Positions 26,980 through 37,700 are shown, counted from the stretch's first letter. The stretch: DNA of 64,000 bases from Streptomyces peucetius (GCF_025854275.1 NZ_CP107567.1:1054001-1118000); one strand, 5' to 3'. A program made the numbers and translations. The notes: generated by a model not told the origin, from the letters alone.

Positions 26980-27115
26980 CGAGGCTGAGGCGCGCCAGCA
27001 GGCCCCTGGACACGGCCGGCGAGCGCCTTCTCCGGGTCCGGGCTGATGGTGGCAAGTGCCACTGCGGCCGTCACGATGACGTCGCTCAGCTCCTTCTCGA
27101 CGAGCCGCCAGCGCG
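26980..27115 (-). pseudogene. C-terminal fragment of a MazG-like protein
   Basis: Read leftwards, the segment RWRLVEKELSDVIVTAAVALATISPDPEKAL followed by GRVQG resembles the last helices of actinobacterial MazG-like nucleotide pyrophosphohydrolases. The expected ending LLARLSLD-stop is present only in another frame (about 26979-27005). It joins the carbamoyltransferase fragment out of frame. It is a broken 3' fragment with no start. Confidence 0.45.
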
Positions 27116-27124
27116 GGCGGTGAG

Positions 27125-27700
27125 GACGTCGAGGGTGTAGCGGTCGGGGTTGCCGTAGTCGGCCAGGCCCATGAGCTTGCCGGAGGTGGTCCAGTTGCCG
27201 AGTCCGAGGTGTTCGGCGACGGTCTCGTAGAATCAGCCCAGCGACTGGCTGAACGGGAACTGGCGCAGGACCTTCAGTCCGTCGGCGGTGCCGTGGGCGA
27301 GGGTGGCGGAGACGCCGTCGCCGGATCCGTCGACCACCAGGACGGCGGCCTCGTCGAAGCCGCTGGGGTGGAAGGCGGAGGCGGCGTGCGCGAGGTGGTG
27401 CTCGACCACGGTGACCTGCCGGGGCCGGTGGTGGCCGAACAGGGCGGGGGCGAGGAGTTCGGCGATCAGCTCGGCGTCCGTGCAGATGTTGCTCGGCGTA
27501 GGCCAGGCCGGGTTGAAGGCGATGGTGATCTCGTCAACGTCGGCCAGGGTGATGCCGGCCTCGGACAGGCAGTAGGCCGCGGCCACCGCGCAGGAGCGGG
27601 AGTCCTTGTGGTGCTTGCGGCGGGAGAAGCGCTCCTCCTCGGCGAAGGCGACCACCTTCCCGTCGATGACCAGGCAGGCGGAGGGGTGGAAGCAAAGGGG
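27125..27700 (-). pseudogene. Carbamoyltransferase (NodU/TobZ family) N-terminal fragment with in-frame stop
   Basis: The reading frame encodes the conserved N-terminal part of a TobZ/NodU-type carbamoyltransferase: HPSACLVIDGKVVAFAEEERF, SRRKHHKDS, EHHLAHAASAFHPSGFDEAAVLVVDGSGDG and VLRQFPFSQSLG. A TGA at 27235-27233 then replaces the expected tryptophan, and coding similarity resumes in the same frame (FYETVAEHLGLGNWTTSGKLMGLADYG) before it is lost near 27125. The first ~10 residues and the catalytic C-terminal domain are missing. Intact relatives decorate natural products with carbamoyl groups. Confidence 0.7.
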
Positions 27701-27989
27701 GAGGAGGGGGCGGCGGTACGGGCCGATTCGGCTGGTGCCCGTCGTCCCCGATCGGCGGCCGGTGTTTCCCCTCCACGATCCTTGCCACAGCAGCCTCCTC
27801 AAGGCCTGGGTTCCCCACTGCAGAAGCGGAGGCCCGCGATGCACGAGGGCGCACATGCGCCTGTACGCCTGCTGCATACAACCCAGCGACTGGGTCGCTC
27901 GTCAGCCTTCGAGCGGGCGGCCCTGTGCTGCCCGCAGGCGGGCAGACCGGAGATCCGCGTGCGAGCAAGTGGCAGTTCGTCTTCGGGGG

Positions 27990-28110
27990 TCGGGAGCGTG
28001 ACGGGCATGGACCACACACCGCTGGTCTGGGAGGCGATGCCGAGCGCGACCATCACCTCGGCGAGTCCCATGCCGTGGCCGGGACAGGGAGCCCGGCCAC
28101 GGTGAGTACG
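27990..28110 (-). pseudogene. Possible cytochrome P450 C-terminal fragment
   Basis: Read leftwards, APCPGHGMGLAEVMVALG fits the heme-cysteine loop and following L-helix of a P450. Nothing upstream in the frame gives the rest of the protein. Only ~30 residues support this, so it could be chance, though it fits the surrounding litter of gene fragments. Confidence 0.35.
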
Positions 28111-28362
28111 TCGGTGCAGCCGGCCTCCTTCCCGGCAACCAAGGCGCGGATCTGGGCCTTGGTCGCCGTCCCGCGCAGCGGTAATCGCGGAGCCAACTCA
28201 GCCCTCTACCGCATTGCCCTCGTCCGCATGTCCAGAGACGCCCGCGCCAACGAGTTTGCCGCGGCGGCGGACCGTTCCGACTTTCCTGCCGGTGGATGTC
28301 GGCCGGTGATCGGCCGCGTCCAGCTGCTCGGCGAGCGGGAAGCTGCCGCCATAATGGGAGGC

Positions 28363-28755
28363 ATGCCCTCCAGCCCGCACCACCCCGCACCCGCGTCGAA
28401 GAACCCCTCGGGCACGGACGCCGAGGACCTCGCGCTGTACCGGGAGAAGTTCCGGTGCCGTCTGCCGGAGTCGCTGGACGAGTTGCACGGCCCGACCCAG
28501 GGGGTCGTCGAGCTGCCGCTGCACATGGCCTGGTCCGGGATGACCTCGTACGACCTGGGCAAGCCGCGCCAGCGCATGGGCCTGTACCGCACTGTCTTGC
28601 ATGAGGGCCTGCACGACGACCTGCCCCGCTACCTCAACCAGGACCTGCTCCTCCAGCTGTGGCCGGTGCTGCGCACTCTCGTCGGCCGCACCGTGCGCAC
28701 CGTGTGGGAGGACGCCTTCGCTCAGCTCGCCTCCCGCACCCAGGCAGCCGCGTGA
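28363..28755 (+). CDS. Small protein preceding an AbiEii-type toxin, putative partner
   Basis: This 130-residue protein of unknown family is predicted alpha-helical (SLDELHGPTQGVVELPLHMAWSGM, QRMGLYRTVLHEGLHDDL, then a helical C-terminus). Its stop overlaps the GTG start of the nucleotidyltransferase gene by four bases (GTGA), indicating coupled translation as in toxin-antitoxin pairs. It lacks the winged-helix fold of AbiEi, so calling it an antitoxin is inference from position. An alternative in-frame ATG lies at 28354. Confidence 0.65.
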   Translation: MPSSPHHPAPASKNPSGTDAEDLALYREKFRCRLPESLDELHGPTQGVVELPLHMAWSGMTSYDLGKPRQRMGLYRTVLHEGLHDDLPRYLNQDLLLQLWPVLRTLVGRTVRTVWEDAFAQLASRTQAAA

Positions 28756-29429
28756 CGGACATGCCGGAGCTGCACGCGCGGCTCCTGGCGGATGTGATCG
28801 CCCTCGGCTCCCCGTATCCCCTGGTCCTCACTGGCGGGTATGCCGTGCGGGCGCACCGCCTCGTGAACCGCCCCAGCCAGGACCTCGATGTCGCCACCGA
28901 GAACCCGGCGCCCATGGCCGACATCGCGGCCACGCTCCGCGCCGGCCTGGAAGCCCGCGGCTGGAAGGTGCACGCGCTGGAGACCGCCCCGCTGTCCGCC
29001 CGCTTCACCGTGACCGACCCGGCCACCGGGCAGGACTGCGAGGTCGACATCCTCAAGGAGATCTTCTGGCGGCCGGTCGCCCAGAGCCCGTACGGGCCCG
29101 TCCTCGCGGAGGAGGACGTGATCGGGACCAAGGTCCGCGCCCTCGCCGACCGCGGAGCGCCCCGTGACCTGATCGACGTGTTCGCAGCCTCCCGCCGTTG
29201 GAACACCGCCGATCTCGAGGAATTCGGCCGTCGCCACGCCCGCGGCCGCTTCGAGCGCGAAGACCTGCAGGCAAACCTCGCCGGATCCGAGTGGACCGAC
29301 GACGAAGCCTTCGCCGCCTACGGCCTGGACCAGGCCACCATCACCGCTCTTCGTGCCTGGGCCGTGGAGTGGGCCGACGACCTCGCGGCCCGACTCCTCG
29401 AAGAGTCGGATGATCCGAACATCGACTGA
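28752..29429 (+). CDS. AbiEii/AbiGii-type nucleotidyltransferase (putative toxin)
   Basis: This 225-residue DUF1814-type nucleotidyltransferase has the polymerase-beta-like signature LTGGYAVRAH followed by SQDLDVATE, which gives the catalytic GG and DxD. EVDILKE supplies the third acidic position, and VIGTKVRALADRGAPRDLIDVF is the family's C-terminal block. AbiEii toxins use NTPs to block phage propagation through abortive infection, probably by modifying tRNA. The GTG start at 28752 overlaps the upstream gene. The frame is intact, unlike most neighbours. Confidence 0.8.
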   Translation: MTDMPELHARLLADVIALGSPYPLVLTGGYAVRAHRLVNRPSQDLDVATENPAPMADIAATLRAGLEARGWKVHALETAPLSARFTVTDPATGQDCEVDILKEIFWRPVAQSPYGPVLAEEDVIGTKVRALADRGAPRDLIDVFAASRRWNTADLEEFGRRHARGRFEREDLQANLAGSEWTDDEAFAAYGLDQATITALRAWAVEWADDLAARLLEESDDPNID

Positions 29430-29514
29430 TCACATCTGGCCGACCACCGGAAACGGGAGCCCGGGGAAGCCGAGCGAGGGGCAAGGGCTGAGTGGTAGTT
29501 GACCTACGGGATTC

Positions 29515-29930
29515 AACCTGCGACGGCAAGGTTGTGCAGTGTCGCGACGGCGTGGCGGAGGCAATCTCCCCTCTGGCGGCAGTCGCACACATCTTCATCC
29601 GGGCGAAGGTGTGCTCGACACGGGCCCGGACGCGCCGATGTTTGGCGTTGTCCTGCTCCTGACCACGCAGGAGGGGGCGCCCGGGCCTTCTGGAGTTGGG
29701 AGACGATCAGTCCGGTGACCAGGTAGGCGCCATCCCGATCACCGTGATGCATGCGGCTTTCGCCAGCAGGTCCGACTCCCGCCAGACGTGGGCGTCGGCT
29801 TTGGTCCCACGCGCCGGCCGAGCCAACGCCACCACCAGCCGGGTGTCGGCGTCGACGATGGCCTGCACGTTCGCCGGGAACCAGTACTTGCGGGATGAGG
29901 CGCCGACGGTGTGATCGCGGACCTAGATCA
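29515..29930 (-). mobile_element. Remnant of an IS5-family (DDE) transposase
   Basis: Pieces in different minus-strand frames line up with the C-terminal half of an IS5-type transposase: SSRKYWFPANVQAIVDADTRLVVALARPARG, then KADAHVWRESDLL, then DGAYLVTGLIV, and finally a HTFARMK/DCRQRGDCLRHAVATLHNLAVAG-like end. At least two frame changes separate them, and the N-terminal half is absent or unrecognisable up to about 30140. No terminal inverted repeats were found. It is not an active element. Confidence 0.65.
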
Positions 29931-30364
29931 GGGTGCGGCCACGATCCACAAACGCTCCACGTCGGCGACGGGCCGCGGAGCTGGCCCAGTGCGAGGAGCG
30001 GGCGAAGGCGCTGGATGACCCGGCAGACTGCGGCCGGGGAGATCCCGAACAGCGGGGGGGGAGCTGCCGTAGTCGGACAGGATGCACAACCAGGGCCTTC
30101 GAGCCGACCGAGGCGCTCTACCAGGCTGGTCTGACAACCGAGGGGCGATCAGAACGACTTTGCGCCGCGTTCAGCACCCTGCCAGAACGTGATGTCATCC
30201 CCTCCGCTGCCTGCACACGTAGCGCCGGCATCGTTCAGCCGAACCGCACCGCACCCCGTGGCACCTTACGCACCTGGCTGGATCACGCCCGCCCGATCAT
30301 CGGGAACCGTCCCGGACCCCAGGCTTGGCGATGTCACAAGGCGCCAAAGGGGAGGGATACGGAC

Positions 30365-33300
30365 GTGGACGCTCTCGCAGCAGCGGTACACACGCTTCTG
30401 GAGGATCCAGACGCATCTACGGAAGTGGAGGTGTCGACCCCGGAAGAAGCGGCACGGGCCGTCCGGCTCCTGGATCAGGGGCTGCGTAGCGGCCGTGGGG
30501 TCTACCGCAAGATGGCCGAGGGCGCGCTGCACGGCGCCAAGACACTCTCGACCGACCGTCTCCAGGTCCTCGCCGAGTTCGTCCAGAACTCCGACGACGC
30601 GGGAGCCGGACAGCTGCGCATCCTGCTGCGGTCCGACGACATTCTGGTAGCCCACGACGGAGCCGGCCTGCGCCTAGCTGATGTCCTCCCGCTTGGCATG
30701 CCCTGGCTCAGCGGCAAGACGGCCGACGCCAAAGCCACCGGCCGGTTCGGCATCGGACTGTCCACCCTCAGAGCCCTCACCACCGTGTGGGAGGTGCACT
30801 GCCACCCCTTCCACGTGCGCTTCTCCGGCACCAACCTCGAACCCGTGGCGCCCCCGGAACTCCCCGAGGGGATCTCCGGACCCGGGTGGACCGTCTTCCG
30901 CATCCCGCTGGCCCTCGGCACACTGACCGCGGCCCAGCTCCTTGAATGGTTCGAGGACTGGAACGACGCTTCCCTACTCTTCCTGCGTCACCTCCGCGGC
31001 CTTGAGGTGACGGCAGGCGAGCACAGCACCGTACTGACCCTGTCCTGGGAACATGTGACGCAGCGTCGGCTCCTGATCGACGGCGTCGAGCACCAGGTGA
31101 GCGTGCGGCACGCCCGGGCGACCGACGGAGCGCTGTGGCGTGTGTACACGGCGCAGGTGGCACCGCACCCCGACTGGGAACGGAGCCACAAAGCGCTGGG
31201 CCCGAGCGTACCCGTGGGCGTCGCGCTCCCCCTGGAACGTGGAGCGAACGGCAGCGTCCATGCTGGCCTGCCCGTCGCCCCACTGGACGTGGCGGCCCGC
31301 GTCCACACCCAGTTCGACCCCGTCGCCAGCCGGGAAGGTTTCGCTGGCAGCCGCCTCAACACGCAGCTCGTCCCCGTGATCGCCGACCTGTGGGCGGCCA
31401 GCGTGCGCGACGTCCTGGAGCGGGTGGATCCCACGGCGTGGCATCTCATTCCGCTTCCCTCCCCGACGGGCTCCGCGCCGGCGAACCTGCTTCAGGACCG
31501 GATCCGCACAGAGATGCTCACCCGCGCACGGCACTCACTCGCCGCCGAGCTGGCCCTGCCGGTCACGGAGGGTGGTCCCGACGCCCGCTCACCGATTTCG
31601 CGGTCGAGGAGACTGCGCTGTCGGGGGTCCTGGACGACGCCGACATCGCCCGACTGGGTAAAGCCCCGTACGCCCTGCCTGCCGCTGCCCGCGACACCGG
31701 CGGCCGCTGGCGGAAGGTCTTCGCGGACTGGCGTGCGGCGGGAGCCGTGGACCTGCCTGCGGAGGTGCAGGTCATGGACGCGCTCAGGCTGTTCTCCGAC
31801 GACGAGTGGCAGGACGTCGCGCGGCTCGTACGGCTCGCTGCGGTCGCCCTCGAAACTGGCCACGAACATGTAATGGCCGACCGGGCGTGCCTGGTCACCG
31901 CCGACGGGCGCCGACTGCGGCCGAAGCCCGCGGAGAACGCGTTCACCGACACGTCCGGGGAGGCCACCGGCTCCTTGGATGTGCTAGGTGTCGTTCTGGA
32001 CCTGCATCCCGCCTACGCGGAGGACAACGCCTGGGCGAAGGCCGTCACCGCATGGCTGCGTCGGCGGGACTGCCTGGTACGCCGCGACGACGCGGCAGCC
32101 GTACTGAAGATCGTCTCCCGGATCGGCAAAGCCGGCGCGCAACTTGCCGACGGGGACGAAGCAACGGAAGCCGCCCGGCTCGTCGCCCTCCAGCAGGCGC
32201 TCGGCGAGATGCCCAAGAAACTGCGCGACCCGCTCGGTCCGGGCATCGGACGGGCCGTCCTTCTCAACGGCTTCGCCTACGACAAGGAAGGGGCCGAACA
32301 GTCCCACCGCGTGAAGCCCGGCGCCGCCTATCTCCCCCAGGCGTTGGAGACCGCCGACGGAGACCGGTTCGAGGTCGCGGCACGCAAGACTCCCGGTCTC
32401 ATCTGGGTGCGCCGCGCCTACGCGCGATCACTGCTCTCCGCCGCCCAGGCAGGCGGTCTGAGCAAAACGGCCTTCCTGCGGCTGCTGGGCGTGGCAGACA
32501 CCCCCCGGCTCACCCCGGTGCGTGAGGTCTTTTACCCGGTCGACACAAAGACGTACCCGGGGGATCCCCGCCTCGGCCTCGCACGGGACTGCAGGTGGTC
32601 CGTCACAAACCGATGGGCGCAGATGATGCTCAAGGGAGCTGGCCACTCTCTGGACGACCTGACCAGCAGCAACCTCGTCGCTGTGGTCACGAACATCGCG
32701 GCCGAGAAGGACGTGGACGAGCGACGACGCCGCACAGCCGCCCTGCTGCGCGCACTCACAGCCCCGCTGACCAGTCCAGAGCAGGCCGTGGTCCCCCTGG
32801 CCAAAGGACACTACAAGTGGAATGTCGTGGGTGAGACGGCGGCCATCTGGGTGTGGCAGCTCCGGGAGACCTCCTGGCTGGAGGACAGCCAAGGCCGGCT
32901 CCGACCGCCGACAGACCTCACCCTGCGTACCCCGGACACGGAGGCCCTGTACGGGCCGGAGGATCCTGGCTACCTGCACCCGGCGATCCACCAAGCCCTG
33001 GCCACCCGCACGGAGGTCCTCACCGCTCTGGGTGTCTCCGGCGATCCCGACGTCCCGCGCCTGATGGAACGGCTGCATGAACTCCGGGACCGTCAGGCCG
33101 ACAACGCCGCCGAGATCCATACCAATAGCGATACCGACGTACCGGACAGCCTGAGGGCGGAGGCGCTGCTGGTCTATCAATCCCTGGCGCGGCGTCTGAC
33201 TCACCGTGCGGCAGATGCGACCCAGACGGCGGTGGAGAAGCAGATCCGCAACGAGTTCCGGTTCGAGGCGCTCGTCCTGACCGACCGTGGCTGGATGGAG

Positions 33301-35041
33301 TCCGGCAAGTGCTTCCAGGGACCTGCGATCCTGCGCGGGTTCCGTCCCTTCACCCTGACCGGGACGGACATCAACCCTCTGTGGCAGGCACTGGGCATCC
33401 CCGAACCCGGGCTCGATGACCTCATCGACGTGCTGAAGGAGATCTCCGGGACCGGTGCGGCCCCCGACGCCGAGCACGAGAGGGTCATGCTCGAGGCTCT
33501 GCGCCGCCTGCGGGACGTGATCTCCTCTGACGACAAGCCGAATGTCGCCGGGGCTGCAGAGCAAGCTGCGGAGTCTGCCGCTGTGGACCACGGACGGCTG
33601 GGTCAAGGGCCAAGGGCCGATCGGTGTTCGCGGTGGCCGACTCGGGGGTCGAGCGGCTCCTGACGGACCGTCTGCCCCTGTGGAAGCCGGGAGGGAACGT
33701 GCAGCAATTCACGGCACTGTTCGGACGGCTGCACGTCACCCCCTAGACGTCGCGGATGCCCAGGTCACATACGAGACCGGGGGCGTGGACGGAGCCGGGG
33801 ATGCAGCCCTTGACCAGCCGGCCGATGCGAGCCTCACGGAGGACTTCCGGCGGGGAGTCGCTGCGCTCCAGGACCTTCTGGTGCGGGACGAGCCCGAGAC
33901 GGCCGAGGCTTTCACCGGCTGGACCTGGCTGGTGGGCCTGGAGGTCCGGCTGCTCCCCGGCCTGCGGATCCGCCTCGATCCGGGAGAGACGTACGAGCCC
34001 ATCGAACTCCCCGTCGACGCACAGATCGACCGCGGCCGCAGCACGCTGTTCCTACGCTCGCACACGTCGATGACCACCAAAGCCGGTGCGGGCGCGGCCA
34101 TCGCCGCCCACTTCGCAGAAGAACGGTCGCGCGTAGGCCACAGCTGGCGGGACGTTTGGGAAGAACGCCTGGTGGAGGCAGGGTCCGGGGCCACGCTCAC
34201 ATCGGCAGGGCAACGGGACCGTGAGGAACGGCAGCGGCTCGCCGAAGAACTGCGTCGGCGAGCCCAGCAGGGTCCCACCGCGCCGATGCCGAACGGGAAG
34301 TCGGCCCCTCAGCGGGGCACGGGCGCCGGCCCCGCTGTCCCCGCTGGCCCGACCGGCATCATCCCACCACCCCGCACCGGCTCAGCTCCCGCGCCCGGGA
34401 TCCCCGGACCCGGCGCCCAGCCCGGCCCGCAGCCCGCGCCGGCCGTGCGCCCCCTGGTGGACGCAGCCCACTTCAACGTGCTGCCCGGCAAGGTCACCCG
34501 CACTGGAACGCCGTCCACACCGGGCAGCACCCCTGCCCGTACACCGGGGACAGAGGGACCTTCGCCCCGCCCACACGGGACCCCACTCCCCCAGCCCAGG
34601 CACGGAGGGGCCCCGCCCCGCAGCCAGGCCCCACTGCTCGGCTACGCAGACCATCACAAGGAGGAGCTCGTCATCCAGGCGCTCCGCCGGATCCTGCAAG
34701 CGCAGGGCGTCGAGCTGGACGACCAGCGGGGTGCGTCGGGCGTGGGCGCCGACGCATACGACTCGACCGGGCGCTATTACGAGATCAAGGCCCACGGGCG
34801 TGCTGTCCCGGGCGAGCTGACCCTGACACGTTCGGAGTTCGTACGGGCCTGGTCCGAGGGCGAGAACTACACGCTCGTGATCGCCTCACATCTGGAGAAG
34901 GGCGTCGGCAAGCCGACCCTCCGCCTGGTGAACGACCCCGTGCACCACTTCGAAGTCGAACCGCCAACGGATGTTCGTCTCAAAGGCGTACGGGACTTGT
35001 CCGTGGAGTCGACCGTGTACGAGTGGCCCGGCACGGAGTAG
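30365..35041 (+). pseudogene. Large GHKL-ATPase / DUF3883 protein (sacsin-N-like, probable defence), frameshifted
   Basis: From the GTG at 30365, behind a strong ggggaggg ribosome-binding site, the first ~400 residues hold a GHKL/HSP90-type ATPase fold: N-box AEFVQNSDDAG, G1 HDGAGL and G2 GRFGIGLSTL. Coding continues for ~1500 residues to a C-terminal DUF3883 domain (YYEIKAHG, with the E-x-K of a nuclease-like fold) preceded by a Pro/Gly/Ala linker. The frame changes near 31580, 33545, 33615 and 33738. Each time homologous-looking sequence resumes at once. Either it is a young pseudogene or the changes are sequencing indels. Related ATPase-DUF3883 proteins sit in defence islands. Confidence 0.7.
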
Positions 35042-35203
35042 TACCCTGCTCCCCCCGTTACCGTCTTTGTGGCTCCGCAATGGGGCTACCGGCCTTCGGG
35101 TCCGGCATGACTTCCCCCCTTGTTGCGGGTTGATGATCCGGGGGGTGGTGTCACCGGGCCCGGAGGCATCGAAGGACCGCTGATGAGGGGCTTGAGCACC
35201 GGC

Positions 35204-35842
35204 TTACCCGAGCCGGAAGAGCTCTCCGTAACGTGGGTGTGGCAGCTCGATGCCGAGGCAAGTGAACTTCAGGGCGAGGCGGGGACACGGTACGTCGGGC
35301 TCGCCCTCCGGTGGCGGTCCCCATGCCGCGAGCGCGGCCGACACCGTCCGTGTGCCTGATTCCAGATAGCAGATCATGTTGACCGGGTAGCGACTGTTGT
35401 CGAACATGTAGCGGTCCATTAGCGTCGGTTCCTCGCTTATTCGGAGCCCGCGCTCTTCGGGCGGGCCGATCCGGTGCCAATCGGGATGCAGGTGCAAGGA
35501 TCCGAGGACTTCGATTCCGTCGAGCTCCGCCTGCCGGTGAATGCGCAGCAGGTCACGGGTGCTGCACCAGAAACCCCGTCGGGGGTTTCTGTAAGCGCCC
35601 CCGAAGCACGGTGCTATCGTATTGGAAAATTCTTCCAGTGCCACTGGATCGGTGGCGCGGACATTGGTGGCAAATTCTATCGACACGATGGTCGCTGTGT
35701 CGTCGGCGATGGTTCCGAGAAGGATGGCGAAACAGGAGGGCGGTTCATGTGGCGAACAGGCCTCGTATTCATCGTAAGCCGTTGCGGTGAAAGATTTTAG
35801 GGAATCGAATCCGATCAACACGGTGTGTGGATTAGTGGTCAC
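35204..35842 (-). CDS. JAMM/MPN (Mov34-type) metalloprotease-like protein
   Basis: This 212-residue protein has a JAMM-type zinc motif: the LGSLHLHPDWHRIG loop gives two histidines, and SEEPTLMDRYMFD gives the later Ser and Asp. The upstream acidic residue would come from the first strand (IGFDSLKSF). The spacing between HxH and Ser/Asp is longer than the classical seven residues, so activity is uncertain. Bacterial JAMM proteins trim C-terminal tails from ubiquitin-like sulfur carriers or act in secondary metabolism. The GTG start overlaps the aldo-keto reductase stop as GTGA, so the two are translated together. Confidence 0.65.
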   Translation of the reverse strand: MTTNPHTVLIGFDSLKSFTATAYDEYEACSPHEPPSCFAILLGTIADDTATIVSIEFATNVRATDPVALEEFSNTIAPCFGGAYRNPRRGFWCSTRDLLRIHRQAELDGIEVLGSLHLHPDWHRIGPPEERGLRISEEPTLMDRYMFDNSRYPVNMICYLESGTRTVSAALAAWGPPPEGEPDVPCPRLALKFTCLGIELPHPRYGELFRLG

Positions 35843-36825
35843 AGATTCCGTCCGCTGTAGAGAGTTTGTGGATCTTTTCTCGTAGTGGTGCGAGAAGCGA
35901 TGTCCAGGCAGTGGACATCGGTTTTGGTGAGTTCCAAGGTCGCTCCCGGAATCAGTTCGGCCAATTGCTCGGGCGTCGTGCTGCTGGCGAGGGGAGCGGT
36001 CACGTGGGGTTGGGCGCGGAGCCACGCCAGGGCGACCGCGGCTGGGGCGGTGCCGTGCTCGGCGGCGATCTCGTCGAGGGCACGGAGCACGGCCCGGCCG
36101 CGGCCGGTCGAGCCGTACGCGTGCGCCACGGCGCCCCGGACGCTCTCCACCGGGGGCGCGGCCTGGCGGTACTTGCCCGTCAGGAAGCCCTGGGCCAGGG
36201 CGAAGTAGGGGACGCAGGAGATACCTTCGCGCTCACAGACCGGGGCGAGACCGTTCTCGAAAGCCTCGCGCTCCATCAGGTTGAAGGGCGGTTGCACCGC
36301 GACGTACGCCGCAAGGCCCGCCTGCTTCGAGACCGCCAGGGATTCGGCCAGCCGGGGGCCGCTGATGTTCGAGGCACCGATATGGCGCACCTTCCCTGCT
36401 GATATCAGCCCGTCGAGCGTGGAGAGGGTCTCCTCCAGGGGCGTCCCAGGGTCGTCGGCGTGCGTGTAGTAGAGGTCTATATAATCCGTTCGCAGGCGGC
36501 GCAGTGACTCTTCCACCGCCTGCCGTATTACTTTCGGTGAGAGTCCCGTCAGGCCGCCCTTGCGGCCCACCTTGGTCGCGATCACTAGGCGGTCCCGGGT
36601 GCCCCGTGAGGTCAGCCAGTCACCCAGGATGGATTCGGATTCCCCGCCGGTATTCGATGGAGCCCACTGGGAGTAGGAATCGGCTGTGTCGATGAAGTTC
36701 CCGCCGGCATCGGCGTAGGCGTCAAGAACGCGGAAGGAAGTCTGTTTGTCGGCGGTCCATCCGAATACGCTGCCGCCGAGACAAAAAGCAAAAACGTCGA
36801 GATCGGAATTTGCGATGGTAGTCAA
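35839..36825 (-). CDS. Aldo-keto reductase
   Basis: This ~328-residue (beta/alpha)8-barrel NADPH oxidoreductase has NFIDTADSY (Asp and Tyr of the catalytic tetrad), VIATKVGRKGG (Lys) and YIDLYYTHADD (His). Cofactor residues lie in the C-terminal third. It would reduce a carbonyl; the substrate is unknown. The TTG at 36825 was chosen because it places the conserved LTTIANSDLDVFAFCLGG at the N-terminus; an ATG at 36897 would add 24 unlikely residues. It is translationally coupled to the downstream JAMM gene. It may tailor the NRPS/PKS product or belong to an adjacent pathway. Confidence 0.8.
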   Translation of the reverse strand: MTTIANSDLDVFAFCLGGSVFGWTADKQTSFRVLDAYADAGGNFIDTADSYSQWAPSNTGGESESILGDWLTSRGTRDRLVIATKVGRKGGLTGLSPKVIRQAVEESLRRLRTDYIDLYYTHADDPGTPLEETLSTLDGLISAGKVRHIGASNISGPRLAESLAVSKQAGLAAYVAVQPPFNLMEREAFENGLAPVCEREGISCVPYFALAQGFLTGKYRQAAPPVESVRGAVAHAYGSTGRGRAVLRALDEIAAEHGTAPAAVALAWLRAQPHVTAPLASSTTPEQLAELIPGATLELTKTDVHCLDIASRTTTRKDPQTLYSGRNL

Positions 36826-36897
36826 AGGGTGCTTTCTCGATTCTTTCGACGCGGCGGTGCGGCCAGGTTTCAGCGCTGCCGCGTCGCAGGCGAACAT

Positions 36898-37140
36898 ATG
36901 GTCGAGTCAGTTGTCGTCCTACTGACCTGTGTCTGGTGGAAGTTGTCGAGTCCGTGGGTCCGGCCGCGACGGCACAGCAGGCCGTCACGCCGGTCGTCGA
37001 CCGTCTCCCTCCCAACTGCGGACCTGCCTTCGTCGGAACCCGAGAAGAACGCGGCGCCCACGACGTCGCGATCCTGCCCGCGAACCCCGAGATCACAGGC
37101 ACCAACCGCTCCACGAGCTGATCGTGGTTCCAACCGTCGT
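36898..37140. other. Gap with no supported gene
   Basis: Short frames only. The segment separates the aldo-keto reductase from Nudix remnants and shows no domain, hairpin terminator or clear promoter. Confidence 0.35.
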
Positions 37141-37700
37141 GGCCCAGTACTAACTTTCGCGTCCCGGCTCATTCACGACATCAACGCCCACCTGGGCAAA
37201 GGCGAACCCGGACACGTCCACTTCGACCTGCGTTTCCTCTTCCATCTGCACAACACGACCGGGGTGCCGATGGTGCTGCAGAAGGAAGAGGTCGGCGGCG
37301 TCGAGTGGCGCCCCCTGGACCGGGTGACCTCCCCGACCCTGCACGAGAAACTGCTCAAGCCCCCGCCAGCAGCCGAACCGGAGACGGCTAACGCCTCGGC
37401 CCTGACTACAACGACCATGGTTAGAACCTTTTCCACCTGCGCGACTATTCCCCGGCGAGATCTGGGAGCCAGGCATGTGGTCTCTGCTGGGCGGCGGCCG
37501 AGAGCCCCAGGACCCCACCCTGGAACACACCGTGCGGCGCGAACTGGCCGAGGAAGCCCCGCCTCGACATCGGCGACCTGACCCCGTTCGGCACCGAGTA
37601 CGCCTCCAACCACGACGGCGCGACCGTGCCCATCGCCATCTACGCGGGTCGTTGGACCGGCAACCCCCCGCGAACTCCACCTCACGGAAGGGGTGATGCT
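37141..37700 (+). pseudogene. Degraded Nudix hydrolase fragments
   Basis: Two adjacent fragments are visible. The first (about 37150-37380) reads SRLIHDINAHLGKGEPGHVHFDLRF and KEEVGGVEWRPLDRV, typical of an actinobacterial Nudix protein C-terminal half. The second (about 37450-37670) contains a nearly complete Nudix box, GGGREPQDPTLEHTVRRELAEEA. It then shifts frame near 37560 before LDIGDLTPFGTEYASNHDGATVPIAIYAGRW. Neither has a usable start or intact C-terminus. These are decayed genes on the left border of the biosynthetic locus. Confidence 0.6.

Noticed and set aside
27233..27235. In-frame TGA in the carbamoyltransferase as selenocysteine
   Set aside because: The position corresponds to a Trp in the family, no SECIS-like hairpin is obvious, and both gene ends are missing.
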